From contig NZ_JBHZGO010000101.1 of NCBI RefSeq assembly GCF_042747725.1, positions 124,001 to 188,000 on the forward strand: a stretch of DNA of 64,000 bases, written 5' to 3'. The translations under genes and the position numbers were made by a program. The notes under the pieces were generated by a model. It was not told where the DNA came from and made no database searches. It was given only the letters and a program-made list of their open reading frames with translations. The stretch comes from FACHB-T130 sp042747725 (GTDB lineage: Bacteria > Cyanobacteriota > Cyanobacteriia > Cyanobacteriales > FACHB-T130). The stretch's first letter is position 1; each line of letters begins with the position of its first letter. Of the stretch, positions 43,000 to 52,314 are shown in pieces.

Positions 43000-45360
43000 G
43001 TGTTTCCTCTTGTGGCTTATATCAGCAAATTACTTCCAGCCTGGATTCAGTACCCGCGAAAGCATTGGGCACTGCTACAGAAAATCGTGGATCGCATCCG
43101 CAACTCGTTGGAGTTGCAAGTGGTGCTACAAACGGCAGTGGACGAAATTGCCACGTTGCTACACCTAGATAGGTGTTGTTTTTTGTGGTATTTCGAGGAT
43201 ACCAAGCGGGTACAAGTTGTCTGCGAGCGGATCAATGGGCAAAAGAATTCGCAACTGGGATACCATCCATTAGAAACTTTTGGCGCACTGGAGAGTGCGA
43301 TCGCTGCCGGAAAATTAATCATCAACAGCCAAACAGCGGGTTCTCAGCCAACGACAGTAGGGATGATGAATCGATGGCTTTCCTGGCTAAGGCGGAGCAA
43401 TCGGCAAATCGAGAGCAGTGGACGCTCCCAAGGTGCGTCCCCTTGGGACATGGCTAACTTATTCGTTCCGGTTAAGCGAAAAGAAGGGTGGGTGGGCTTT
43501 ATTGTCTGTATTTCAGAGCAACCCCGCACCTGGTCAAACTCCGAAATTGAATTTCTGCAAGCCATTGCCCAGCAGCTAGAAATTGCCATTTGTCAAGCTC
43601 AGCTTTACGAGCAAACCCAGAAACAAGCTCAAAGAGAGCAACTGGTGAATCAGATTACCAGTCAAACCCGGCAGAGTTTTAACTTAGAAACAATTCTGAG
43701 TGAAGCGATCGCTCATCTGATGCAGGCGCTGTCAGCAGATCGGTGTCTAGTTCATCTGGTGGAACATAGCGACACTTTGGAAGAGGAGTACAGAAGCCGG
43801 GAAGCTGGGAAGCAGCTTGTAGAGACAAGAATTATCGCGTCTGGAGCCGGGGAGCAAACGGATAAAACTTCCTTGCTGCACCCCTTGCCCGCTGACGGTG
43901 CCGCTTTTAGGCGGAAATACCTCTTTGAGGTGTGTCGGAAGCCTTTTCCCTCTACCATTGATGACTTTGATACTCACGGGCCACTGACCCAATGGGCGAT
44001 CCAGCATCGTCAACAAGTGAGCATTCCCGACATCAAGCAAGATGCCCGAATTGGGGAAGCAAACGAAGAGTATCAAAAAGCCCAGATAAAATCTTCTCTG
44101 GTAGTGCCAGTGCAGGCGAACGGGACACTCAACGCAATTCTTTATCTCAATCAGTGTTCGCAGATCCGGTATTGGTCGAAAAATGACCGGACACTTGCCC
44201 AAGCGGTTGCCGATCAACTGGCGATTTCTATTCGACAAGCCAACTTATACGCCAAAACTCAGCAGCAGGCAGTAGAAAGCGCCGCTCAAGCTAAGGAACT
44301 CGCCCAAACGCTGATCGAACTGCGGCTAACGCAATCCCAGCTGATTCAAAGTGAAAAAATGTCAAGTCTGGGTCGGATGGTGGCTGGCGTTGCCCACGAA
44401 ATTAATAATCCAGTGAACTTTATCTACGGCAATATTTTTTATGTAGAAAAGTATGTAGATGACCTGATTCGGTTAGTGCGCGGCTATCAAACGCTTTATC
44501 CCAATTCAGATGCTGAATTACAAAAGCTAACTGAGGAAGTAGAGCTAGATTTCCTCCTGAGAGATTTACCACGCATTTTGAATTCGATGCAGACAGGTGC
44601 CCAGCGGATTCACGAAATTGTTAAATCATTGCAGAACTTTTCGCGCCACAATCAAGCGTCCCTGAAACCAGTAGATATTCACGTAGGGCTGGAAAATACG
44701 CTGTTCTTGCTGCACAGTCAGCTAAGCAATGGGATACAGGTAGTGAAAAACTATAGCGACTTGCCCTTAGTGGAGTGTTACCCGAAGCAACTCAATCAAG
44801 TCTTTTTGAGTATTCTGATGAATGCGATAGAAGCGCTCAGTCGGGGGTCATCAGAAGACAAAAAAATCGTCTTGCGTACCGAATTGGTGCCGAACTGCTC
44901 TCAGGGAGTCGCTGGCGTGCGGATTGCGATCGCTGACAACGGGCCAGGAATTCCTTCAGAAATTCAGTCGAAAATCTTTGACCCCTTTTTTACGACGAAA
45001 GACGTTGGTCAGGGCAGTGGATTGGGTTTAGCAGTGAGTTATCAAATCATCGTTACCCAACACAAAGGCACGCTACAATGCCACTCCCAACTCGGTCAAG
45101 GTGCAGAGTTTATCGTTGAAATTCCCCTGATGCCGCCCAAACCCTTGTCACGGGGTGAGGAGAAGGACGCTACCATTCAGGAGTCAGCAGCCAAAAACTC
45201 GGAAGAAGAAATTCATCCCTCATCCTATCCTGTAAGTAATGCGAGCTGCTCCCCAGCCGCTTCCCTAAGCATCCCAACGCCCTACATCCTTCATCCCGCT
45301 TCACCCGTTCATCTCAAAACAATGGCGACGACTTTACCAAAAGACGCAATGGGAGAGTGA
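43000..45360 (+). CDS. sensor histidine kinase with two GAF domains
   Basis: A 786-residue soluble histidine kinase. Two GAF domains (about residues 20-205 and 225-430) sense an unknown small ligand; no bilin-binding Cys is obvious. A coiled-coil linker leads to the H box SSLGRMVAGVAHEINNPVNF with H466, and the catalytic domain shows N box FLSILMNAIEAL, G1 IADNGPGIP and G2 GQGSGLGLAVSYQI. The long C-terminal tail (after EIPLMPPKPL) is Ser/Pro-rich and unstructured. Start is GTG at 43000 with GGGAGG about 6-11 nt upstream. No response-regulator gene is adjacent. Confidence 0.9.
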   Translation: MFPLVAYISKLLPAWIQYPRKHWALLQKIVDRIRNSLELQVVLQTAVDEIATLLHLDRCCFLWYFEDTKRVQVVCERINGQKNSQLGYHPLETFGALESAIAAGKLIINSQTAGSQPTTVGMMNRWLSWLRRSNRQIESSGRSQGASPWDMANLFVPVKRKEGWVGFIVCISEQPRTWSNSEIEFLQAIAQQLEIAICQAQLYEQTQKQAQREQLVNQITSQTRQSFNLETILSEAIAHLMQALSADRCLVHLVEHSDTLEEEYRSREAGKQLVETRIIASGAGEQTDKTSLLHPLPADGAAFRRKYLFEVCRKPFPSTIDDFDTHGPLTQWAIQHRQQVSIPDIKQDARIGEANEEYQKAQIKSSLVVPVQANGTLNAILYLNQCSQIRYWSKNDRTLAQAVADQLAISIRQANLYAKTQQQAVESAAQAKELAQTLIELRLTQSQLIQSEKMSSLGRMVAGVAHEINNPVNFIYGNIFYVEKYVDDLIRLVRGYQTLYPNSDAELQKLTEEVELDFLLRDLPRILNSMQTGAQRIHEIVKSLQNFSRHNQASLKPVDIHVGLENTLFLLHSQLSNGIQVVKNYSDLPLVECYPKQLNQVFLSILMNAIEALSRGSSEDKKIVLRTELVPNCSQGVAGVRIAIADNGPGIPSEIQSKIFDPFFTTKDVGQGSGLGLAVSYQIIVTQHKGTLQCHSQLGQGAEFIVEIPLMPPKPLSRGEEKDATIQESAAKNSEEEIHPSSYPVSNASCSPAASLSIPTPYILHPASPVHLKTMATTLPKDAMGE

Positions 45361-45611
45361 TAAGCTGTGGTTGCGTTGAAGGTAGCTTACTAGGTCAACC
45401 TTCGCTATCGATGAGCCATCTCGACAAGAATGCTGCATTCGATGCGAGAAAATATGGACTATGGACAGCTCTTGTGTCTAGAGTTTAAATTGATTGGTTT
45501 ATTGTCCTTTGTCAGTGCAGTGACAGTCAGTGGCAAAGCAAACTGACCTTGAGCGGCGAAAAATCTCGTCTCTAGCAACTGACAACTGATAACTAATAAC
45601 AAGAACTACTT

Positions 45612-46136
45612 ATGGCTGCTGCCCCTCACTCCCTGACTCCAGATCGTCACCGTCCGGATAGAAGAAGCGCTGTTTCTTCGCGGCAACCCAGAGGGAACGC
45701 GATGCCGTCGCGTTCCGCAAGCCGTTCATCGTCTAGAACCCGTAACAGAAGCTCCCAACAGCGGGAATTTCAGGCACAAACACCCGCATGGCTGCGATCG
45801 CTGGTGACATTGCAGCGCACCTCCAACCTGGTATGCTTCTTGCTGATTGCCAGCACCCTGGGAGTTTATGCCTGGACGGTCTATACTCAGCAGATGTGGA
45901 GCCAGGAGTACCGCAAGTTGGAAACTTTGCAACGCCACGAGCGGCAAATGACGGCGGCAAATGAAGCCCTGAAAAACCAGCTGGCTCAAGAAGCTGAACT
46001 TCCGGGTACGGGTCTGGTTGCTCCCAATCCAGCCAACACCATCTTTCTGCCGCCAGCGCCCCAGCGCCAGTCACTGCCCAAACCAGCCGCGACTCCTAAC
46101 TCAGAAACATCCCCAACTACGCCACTGGGCTATTAA
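45612..46136 (+). CDS. FtsL-like small bitopic protein
   Basis: A 174-residue protein with a basic, disordered N-terminal cytoplasmic part (Arg/Ser-rich, about residues 1-65), one membrane helix (NLVCFLLIASTLGVYAWTVYTQ, about residues 76-97), then a coiled-coil-forming segment (MWSQEYRKLETLQRHERQMTAANEALKNQL) and a Pro-rich end. This is the architecture of FtsL/FtsB divisome proteins, and the gene lies directly in front of ftsI (gap 6 bp), the classical position of ftsL. Sequence identity to known FtsL is not evident, so the assignment is by layout. Cyanobacterial FtsL is usually poorly recognised. Confidence 0.55.
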   Translation: MAAAPHSLTPDRHRPDRRSAVSSRQPRGNAMPSRSASRSSSRTRNRSSQQREFQAQTPAWLRSLVTLQRTSNLVCFLLIASTLGVYAWTVYTQQMWSQEYRKLETLQRHERQMTAANEALKNQLAQEAELPGTGLVAPNPANTIFLPPAPQRQSLPKPAATPNSETSPTTPLGY

Positions 46137-46142
46137 CGAGGA

Positions 46143-48098
46143 ATGGAAAAGTCAGGAGTCAGCAATCGTAGGGCGCTGCCTACGCAAAAGGTTTCTGGAA
46201 CTGCCAAAGGGACGGGCGAGTTGAACCAGAATGGAAGTGGAATGCCAGAGTCAGTGAAAAAACTGCCTCGAAAACCCACTCGGAACGGCAAAAGTCGTCA
46301 GTCATCAGAACCAAAGCAAGGCGGCGAAAATTGGCAAGAGGAGAAGACATCGCCACAGAAGTCTTTTGATTGGAGCCTATTGCGCTCTCCATCCTTGCTG
46401 CTGGGTACTTCATCCTTGCGGCTGCTGCTTGTTTGGCTAATCATGTCTCTGGGCGGGCTAGGACTGGCGATGAATTTGTATCGCCTACAAGTGGTGCAGG
46501 CACCGAGCCTGCTGCAAAAAGCGCGACAGCAGCAGATGGTCTATCTGCGCCCGTTTGTTCCCCGCCGCTCGATTGTGGATCGCAGTGGTAACGTTTTGGC
46601 GACTGACCGTCCCGCCTATACGCTGTACGCCCACCCAAAGCTGTTTAAACAATCTAAACAGGCAATTGCGGCGAAATTGGCGGTGATTTTGGGAATTTCT
46701 GCCGACGATTTGGTTAAGCAGTTCAACCAGCGGGAAAGTGGAATTCGGGTTGCCTACGCCCTGACGGAAGAAGAAGCTGACGATATTTCCCATTTGCGAA
46801 CCGATGGCTTAGAGCTGATTCAACATTACGCCCGCCTCTATCCTCAGCAGGATCTGGCAGCAGACGTGGTGGGCTATGTGGATGTCGATCATCGCGGTCA
46901 GGCGGGTGTGGAATATAGTCAGGAAAATTTACTCGTCCGCGCTGTCCGCACCGTCCGACTCAGTCGCACTGGGAACGGAACGTTGATGCCGGATCGCGTA
47001 CCTGCAGGATTGCTGCATTTTGATGAGCTGCAACTCCAGCTGACAATTGATAATCGCCTGCAACGTGCGGCTCGTTCTGCCCTCAAGCAACAGATGGAGT
47101 TGTTTAGTGCCAAACGGGGCACTGTTATTGTGATGGATGCGCGGGATGGTGCGGTGCTGGCACTGGTTGCAGAGCCGACGTACAACCCGAATGAGTATTC
47201 TAAAGCTGACGTGGGTTTGTTTAAGAACTGGGCGCTGGCAGACCTTTACGAACCGGGTTCGACGTTTAAGCCGCTCAATGTAGCGATCGCGCTGGAAGCT
47301 GGAGCCATCAAACCCGACACTGTATTCTATGACCGAGGTCAGATTCAGGTGGCTGGCTGGCAGATCAAAAATGCTGAAGGCGGCGGTCACGGTGCCCTGA
47401 CGATTTCTCAGATTCTACAACAGTCGAGCAACGTCGGCATGGTACAAGTCATGCAACAACTGAAGCCGAGTATCTACTACGGTTGGCTGGAACGGCTGGG
47501 ACTTGGGCAAGCGGTTGGCATCGATCTGCCCTTTGAAGCACCCGGACAAATGAAAAGCTCTGAGCAGTTTACGTCATCTCGGATTGAACCAGCTACCACC
47601 TCCTTTGGTCAGGGATTTTCCCTCACCCCCATCCATCTCGTTCAGTTGCACGCTGCTCTCGCCAATGGCGGCAAACTGGTGACTCCCCATCTCGTCCGGG
47701 GGCTAATCGACTCCCAAGGGCAGATGTACTGGCAGCCAACGCTACCCACGCCGCGCCCCGTCTTCTCTCCAGCGACTACTCAGACGGTGTTAGAAATGAT
47801 GGAAACGGTAGTCACGAAGGGTACGGGGAAAGCAGCACAAATCCCAGGTTATCGAATTGGGGGGAAAACGGGCACTTCCCAGAAAGCCAGTTCTACAGGG
47901 GGATATTCTAGCTCTGCCAGAATCACTAGCTTTGTTGGCGTTTTTCCGGTGGATGCTCCCCGCTATGTCGTTCTAGCTGTTGTCGATGAACCGAAGGGAA
48001 AGGTCTATGGTTCCACCGTAGCCGCACCCCTAGTGAAATCAGTGATGGAAGCCTTAATTAGCCTTGAGAAAATTCCGCCTTCTGAAATTAAAAATTAA
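46143..48098 (+). CDS. ftsI: peptidoglycan transpeptidase FtsI/PBP3
   Basis: A 651-residue class B penicillin-binding protein. Residues about 85-115 (LLLGTSSLRLLLVWLIMSLGGLGLAMNLYRLQVV) form the membrane anchor after a long, basic cytoplasmic N-terminus. The transpeptidase domain has the SxxK motif STFK with S373, SSN at 428-430, and KTGTS with K575. The dimerisation/pedestal domain starts at FVPRRSIVDRSGNVLATDRPAY. Septal synthesis is the usual role. It follows the FtsL-like gene by 6 bp. Length is a little above the family's 600 aa because of the Arg/Lys-rich N-terminal tail. Confidence 0.93.
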   Translation: MEKSGVSNRRALPTQKVSGTAKGTGELNQNGSGMPESVKKLPRKPTRNGKSRQSSEPKQGGENWQEEKTSPQKSFDWSLLRSPSLLLGTSSLRLLLVWLIMSLGGLGLAMNLYRLQVVQAPSLLQKARQQQMVYLRPFVPRRSIVDRSGNVLATDRPAYTLYAHPKLFKQSKQAIAAKLAVILGISADDLVKQFNQRESGIRVAYALTEEEADDISHLRTDGLELIQHYARLYPQQDLAADVVGYVDVDHRGQAGVEYSQENLLVRAVRTVRLSRTGNGTLMPDRVPAGLLHFDELQLQLTIDNRLQRAARSALKQQMELFSAKRGTVIVMDARDGAVLALVAEPTYNPNEYSKADVGLFKNWALADLYEPGSTFKPLNVAIALEAGAIKPDTVFYDRGQIQVAGWQIKNAEGGGHGALTISQILQQSSNVGMVQVMQQLKPSIYYGWLERLGLGQAVGIDLPFEAPGQMKSSEQFTSSRIEPATTSFGQGFSLTPIHLVQLHAALANGGKLVTPHLVRGLIDSQGQMYWQPTLPTPRPVFSPATTQTVLEMMETVVTKGTGKAAQIPGYRIGGKTGTSQKASSTGGYSSSARITSFVGVFPVDAPRYVVLAVVDEPKGKVYGSTVAAPLVKSVMEALISLEKIPPSEIKN

Positions 48099-48661
48099 GT
48101 AGGTGAGTGTAAAGAAACCTATGTTGAGGCTGTCATTAGTTATTGGTAATAATTCAGGGCTAATAACTAAGAACAACCACCCGTTACGGTTAGTTCTGCA
48201 AATCTACTGGTTCTGGCATTTTTAATTATGACTGAGGACAACTGCAAGCACAGGCGATCGCGCAAAATTTATATTAAATATTACTTTCTTAATTGGGTTC
48301 TTCAAGGTATACTTAAATAATGGAAATATATCCAATAAAATTATCAAAGCCTAGTTCTTCCTTATCAAGTTCATCATAACAGAAATAAAGCAGAAAGTCT
48401 ATATAGCATTCCTAAATAATTTGTGAATGCAATGCAAGATACCCGACTTCTCCTAGAAGTCGGGTATCTGAACCACTGGCATCTCACAATTAAAACAGGG
48501 GAGATGCGCTACATTAACGATCCCCGAACCGCCCCTTTTAAAGGAGGCTAAGAAGTCTATATGTTGCAAACCAAAAACAAAATGGGATAACGACGAAGGT
48601 GAAATTAAAAATTAAAAAAGAAGAACTGAATCTTACATTTTTAATTTCTAATTTGGTATTG
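48099..48661. other. 563-bp intergenic region with degenerate MITE end
   Basis: At about 48401-48430 the sequence ATATAGCATTCCTAAATAAT resembles one end of the 104-bp MITE family. A strong hairpin follows (48437-48469). Further downstream AT-rich AAATTAAAAATT tracts. No gene is supported. Confidence 0.5.
48437..48469. terminator. perfect 15-bp hairpin AGATACCCGACTTCT
   Basis: AGATACCCGACTTCT (48437-48451) and its perfect complement (48455-48469) with a 3-nt loop. ACCCGACTTCT hairpins are recurrent in cyanobacteria. It lies between the 3' ends of ftsI (plus) and the DUF255 gene (minus), so it could terminate both; no T-run is adjacent. Confidence 0.5.
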
Positions 48662-50728
48662 TTAATTGCGAATTTGACTTCGCTGCACTTGTTCCCACAT
48701 TTGGTCGCGGCTTTGGGGAGGTTCCAGACAAGATAGGGCTTGGCAAACTAACCCCACCGCCCCCGATGGCAGATTCGACTCTGGCATAGATACGGTTGTA
48801 GGCAGATATTGAGCAACCAAAGAAGTAAGGTGGTCAACAGTGGTGCGAACCAGCGTACAGTGATGATACCAATCCAGGGCGGTAAACAAACTGGGACAAG
48901 CTTGAGGTGACTGATGCATGACGCTGCTGAAGGCTTGCAAAGCTTGTTCGCTGCGGTCGAGATAGGTAAGATTTTCGGTGAGTAAAGCCAGACGCACCAA
49001 GTTAGCGATCGCTACCCCATTCGCCGCTGGTGTGGCATTATCCACATAGCTGCGTTCTCGCACTAACAGATCGCTACTGGCATCGCTGGCGGTGTTATAG
49101 TATCCACCCAGTTCCACACTCCAGAGGAATTCGTCAAATTCTTCTTGAAGGGCGATCGCTTTCTCCATCCAGAAACTAGCGTGAGTCACTTGGTACAAAT
49201 CTAGCAGCGCTTTGATAAACAAAGCATAATCTTCCGACTGCGCCAGTACCAAAGGTTTCCCGTCGTAGTTGAGACGGTGGAAGCGCCCTTCCACCCACTG
49301 ACAATCCAAAATGAAATTAGCAGCCTTTCCAGCTAAGGACAGATATTCTTCCTTCCCAAATACCCCGTAAGCTCTAGCTAAACCTGAAATCATCAGGCTA
49401 TTCCAAGCCACAATCATTTTAGTATCCGTCACGGGCGGAATTCGACCCGACCAATTGCCAGTTTTTGCCTCCTGGTTATTGCGGGCAGGAGGAAAGGTTT
49501 CTAGGACAGCGGGTGGCGTACCGTAACGGGCTTCAAATAGCTTTGCGAGTGCCGTTTCCACTGTTTCGCTCAAAATCCCCGGATGGCGGCGCTGCAAGAC
49601 GTTGAGACCTTCAAAGTTGCCCCCCGGCGTCACGGTAAATTGCAGTTGAATTTCCTCTAACTCTTCTGGAGTCAGCAATTCTACTACTTCAGGGTAAGTC
49701 CAGACATAAAATGCCCCTTCCTCTGGTTCTGCTTCCTCTGGATGGGTAAAATTATCCGCATCTTGGGCAGCATAGAAATAACCCTCCGGTGCCGTTATTT
49801 CTCGCTTTAGCCATTGAAATGTACCTGCGATCGCTCTTTCAAATGCCGGTTCTTGTATGCCAGCACTCCACAAATCAGCCAAATACTCGACAATCTGCCC
49901 ATTGTCATAGAGCATTTTTTCAAAATGCGGCACCGTCCAGGTGGGATCGACCGTGTAGCGGTGAAAGCCGCCGCCTACATGGTCGTAAATACCGCCCAGT
50001 GCCAAATCTAAACCGCGCTGGGTACACGCCTGCTTAGCGTCGTATTTGGATTCAAAATTAAATCGAATTGCTCGCAGCGCCAACTCGGCATAGGGCATCA
50101 TGGGGAAACTAGCGCCACGTTCGCTAGAAGTCACTACCCCGGTATTCATTTCTAACCCCTGCTGTAGCAAATCCTTGTTTGTCAGGGCAGGTTTTAAACC
50201 CGTCCCCAAACCAGTTTGCAGAATGGCTGCTTGCTGAAGATGACTGAGAAGTTCTTCTTTGACAGCGTCCAACTTCGTCTTGTCTGTATCGTAGTAACGA
50301 CGAATCGCTTGCAGCACTTGTAAAAATCCGGGACGCCCGTAGCGCGGTTCTACCGGAAAATATGTACCGCCATAAAACGGCACCCGATCCTCAGGAGAGA
50401 GAAAGACATTCAGGGGCCAACCGCCTTGACCGACCATCATCTGTAACGCCTGCATATAAATACTATCAATGTCAGGTCGTTCTTCCCGGTCTACCTTGAT
50501 CGGGATAAAGTTGGCGTTCATGTACTCTGCGATCGCCTGGTCGGAAAACGCTTCTCCTTCCATCACCGTACACCAGTGGCAGCTGGAGTAGCCAATTGAT
50601 AGGAAAATTGGCTTATTGTCACGCTTGGCGGTTTCTAGGGCTTCTTCACACCAAGGCCACCAGTCGATGGGATTTTCGGCGTGTTTGCGGAGGTACAGGC
50701 TTTCAGCTTGATTCAGGCGATTGGTCAT
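48662..50728 (-). CDS. thioredoxin-domain protein, DUF255/YyaL family
   Basis: A 688-residue protein. The N-terminal thioredoxin-like domain has the CHWCTVME motif (SSCHWCTVM at about residues 49-57), followed by ANFIPIKVDREERPDID and GGWPLNVFLSPEDRVPFYGGTYFPVEPRYGRPGF, signature of the DUF255/SPATA20 family. The rest is an alpha/alpha-barrel-like domain with GGGFHRYTVDPTWTVPHFEKMLYDN and DQ..AWNSLMISGLARA. The family resembles N-acylglucosamine epimerases in fold; its reaction is not established. Stand-alone gene with a hairpin-rich downstream region. Confidence 0.9.
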   Translation of the reverse strand: MTNRLNQAESLYLRKHAENPIDWWPWCEEALETAKRDNKPIFLSIGYSSCHWCTVMEGEAFSDQAIAEYMNANFIPIKVDREERPDIDSIYMQALQMMVGQGGWPLNVFLSPEDRVPFYGGTYFPVEPRYGRPGFLQVLQAIRRYYDTDKTKLDAVKEELLSHLQQAAILQTGLGTGLKPALTNKDLLQQGLEMNTGVVTSSERGASFPMMPYAELALRAIRFNFESKYDAKQACTQRGLDLALGGIYDHVGGGFHRYTVDPTWTVPHFEKMLYDNGQIVEYLADLWSAGIQEPAFERAIAGTFQWLKREITAPEGYFYAAQDADNFTHPEEAEPEEGAFYVWTYPEVVELLTPEELEEIQLQFTVTPGGNFEGLNVLQRRHPGILSETVETALAKLFEARYGTPPAVLETFPPARNNQEAKTGNWSGRIPPVTDTKMIVAWNSLMISGLARAYGVFGKEEYLSLAGKAANFILDCQWVEGRFHRLNYDGKPLVLAQSEDYALFIKALLDLYQVTHASFWMEKAIALQEEFDEFLWSVELGGYYNTASDASSDLLVRERSYVDNATPAANGVAIANLVRLALLTENLTYLDRSEQALQAFSSVMHQSPQACPSLFTALDWYHHCTLVRTTVDHLTSLVAQYLPTTVSMPESNLPSGAVGLVCQALSCLEPPQSRDQMWEQVQRSQIRN

Positions 50729-50846
50729 GGGGCTAATAGCAGAACTCGATATGAGTACGTTTTCACCTCTAGCAGTTTAGCGTGAGGAATAAAGCGATCG
50801 CTCCATCCGACGCTAGATTCTGGTCAATCGTGACCTAGCGACTGCA

Positions 50847-51656
50847 TCAGTTAACCGAACCTTTGATCGAAGCGTTATTTTCTTTAATTTCTATATCGTT
50901 TATTTTTAAGCGTCCCAGTTCAAGTTCCAGTTTCAATCTTTGTTCAATCTTCTCTTTAGGAATTCCCAGTCGCTGGGAAAGTTCTGATGTCGTAAAACTC
51001 AAATTCCCCACTTTAATTTTTGTTTCTTCCTCAAGTTTTAATTGACCGTCTTCTACCCTTGGCTTACCTTCCACGCCAATATAAACTTCCTTGTCTTCTA
51101 AGAAGGGGAATGTTTCGATTACCTTTTCTAACAATTCTTTCTCTTGTTGATTCAGTTCCTCTTTTGGAACATCTGAGATATTGAAGACAAGTCCACTTTC
51201 TAAATGTCCATTTTTGATAGTTGTATTGATATTGGTAGATGCCAGTAACTTACTATTGTTTTTATCTTTAGCAATTGTTGAAATTACCAAATCATTCACT
51301 TCATTTTCGCTCAAATCAATTTCTATATTTTGACTACCTAATTCCGCTTGAGTATTTTCGGGAATTTTATCAATAGCAGTCTTCTCATCGCCTCCATTCC
51401 GCCTGCCTAATTTTGGTTGCAACCCTTGGCTAGCCTCAATACTATTTTCTATTTTGGTATCAACCTTGCTTTGCAACCTTGCTTTAACTGTTTTGACTTC
51501 AGCTTCATTGCGAAAGTCAATTTGTGTAGTTTGAGTTGTAGTTTTTTCTTTGCTAGTATACCACTCAGGAAGTTGGGTCGCCTGTTTCCAATAGTAATAA
51601 ACTACTGAGAAAGATCCTAAGGCTAATAGCAAAAATAGAAAAATACTTTTTTTCAT
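50847..51656 (-). CDS. secreted or membrane-anchored hypothetical protein, 269 aa
   Basis: I do not recognise the family. Residues 1-24 (MKKSIFLFLLLALGSFSVVYYYW) form a signal anchor. The rest is acidic/lysine-rich with an alternating strand pattern: EIDLSENEVNDLVISTIAK, INTTIKNGHLESGLVFNISDVPKEEL and DGQLKLEEETKIKVGNLSFTTSELSQRLG, then LELGRLKINDIEIKENNASIKG. Repeated amphipathic strands suggest a beta-rich domain of the kind that binds lipid or polymer, but this is speculation. AT-rich codon use. A 104-bp MITE lies just upstream (51695-51798), probably in its promoter region. Confidence 0.6.
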   Translation of the reverse strand: MKKSIFLFLLLALGSFSVVYYYWKQATQLPEWYTSKEKTTTQTTQIDFRNEAEVKTVKARLQSKVDTKIENSIEASQGLQPKLGRRNGGDEKTAIDKIPENTQAELGSQNIEIDLSENEVNDLVISTIAKDKNNSKLLASTNINTTIKNGHLESGLVFNISDVPKEELNQQEKELLEKVIETFPFLEDKEVYIGVEGKPRVEDGQLKLEEETKIKVGNLSFTTSELSQRLGIPKEKIEQRLKLELELGRLKINDIEIKENNASIKGSVN

Positions 51657-51694
51657 GTTAGATCAACTTTCTTTCGTCATAAAATATGACATTG

Positions 51695-51798
51695 ATATAG
51701 CAATCCTAAATGATTCGCGAACCCCTGTAGAGACGCGATTAATCGCGTCTCTACACTAAGGCGAATACTCTCGCACAACTTAAATAGGATTGCTATAT
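51695..51798 (+). mobile_element. 104-bp MITE, copy C
   Basis: Perfect 13-bp terminal inverted repeats ATATAGCAATCCT (51695-51707) and AGGATTGCTATAT (51786-51798). The interior has GTAGAGACGCGATTAATCGC, TCTCTAC and the arms ...AATGATTCGCGAACCC and GGCGAATACTC...CAACTTAAAT. It is about 90% identical, in inverted orientation, to the element at 62893-62996. No coding capacity. It lies 38 bp upstream of the minus-strand secreted protein gene. Confidence 0.9.
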
Positions 51799-51893
51799 AT
51801 AAAAATTATACGATCGTTCATGAAATAATCAGTTGCTCTTTTTTCTTCTTTATCTTTAAATTGCACGGTCAGATCGGGCGACTCCTTTGTTAA

Positions 51894-52061
51894 TCAGGAC
51901 GCAGTTGTGCAGAAGTCGATCCAAATCGCCTCACCATTGGTGTTGAATTTGGCTGTTGAGAGCGATCGCGCTGGCGTCTGAATTGCTGTCGGTACGCTAA
52001 GTGCTGCAAGTACATTGAGCAAAAAGGTAATCGTGACAGCTTGCAGAAGTCTTTTAGACAT
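51894..52061 (-). CDS. small secreted protein, 55 aa
   Basis: MSKRLLQAVTITFLLNVLAALS forms a signal peptide, leaving a mature peptide of about 33 residues (VPTAIQTPARSLSTAKFNTNGE then AIWIDFCTTAS). A GGAGG site 9 nt upstream of the ATG at 52061 supports this start; a longer frame (start 52178) lacks a ribosome-binding site and similarity. The single cysteine near the end could form a disulfide dimer. Function unknown. It is divergent from clpP. Confidence 0.55.
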   Translation of the reverse strand: MSKRLLQAVTITFLLNVLAALSVPTAIQTPARSLSTAKFNTNGEAIWIDFCTTAS

Positions 52062-52314
52062 GACTCGGTTCCCTCCATCCCAGGATAGTTTTAACAGTAC
52101 GATTTGCTGTAGCGATCGCACTTCGTCCCATTGATTCACCCAGTCGGGCGATTGTTTCCTGACGAGGACAACAAGCAATATGCGATGCTTTGCCCTTTTT
52201 CGCTGAAGAAAGTAACAAAAGAGGGCTAGGGTTTTATCGGTAGTATTTCCAGCACCCGGTACTTTCTCCTACAATCGCTAAAATTAAGAAAAATCACCCG
52301 AAAAAGCAGACTCC

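Noticed and set aside
51890..52078. minus-strand frame MEGTESCLKDFCKLSR...
   Set aside because: It overlaps a better candidate (51894-52061) with a strong ribosome-binding site and signal peptide; this frame has no such support.
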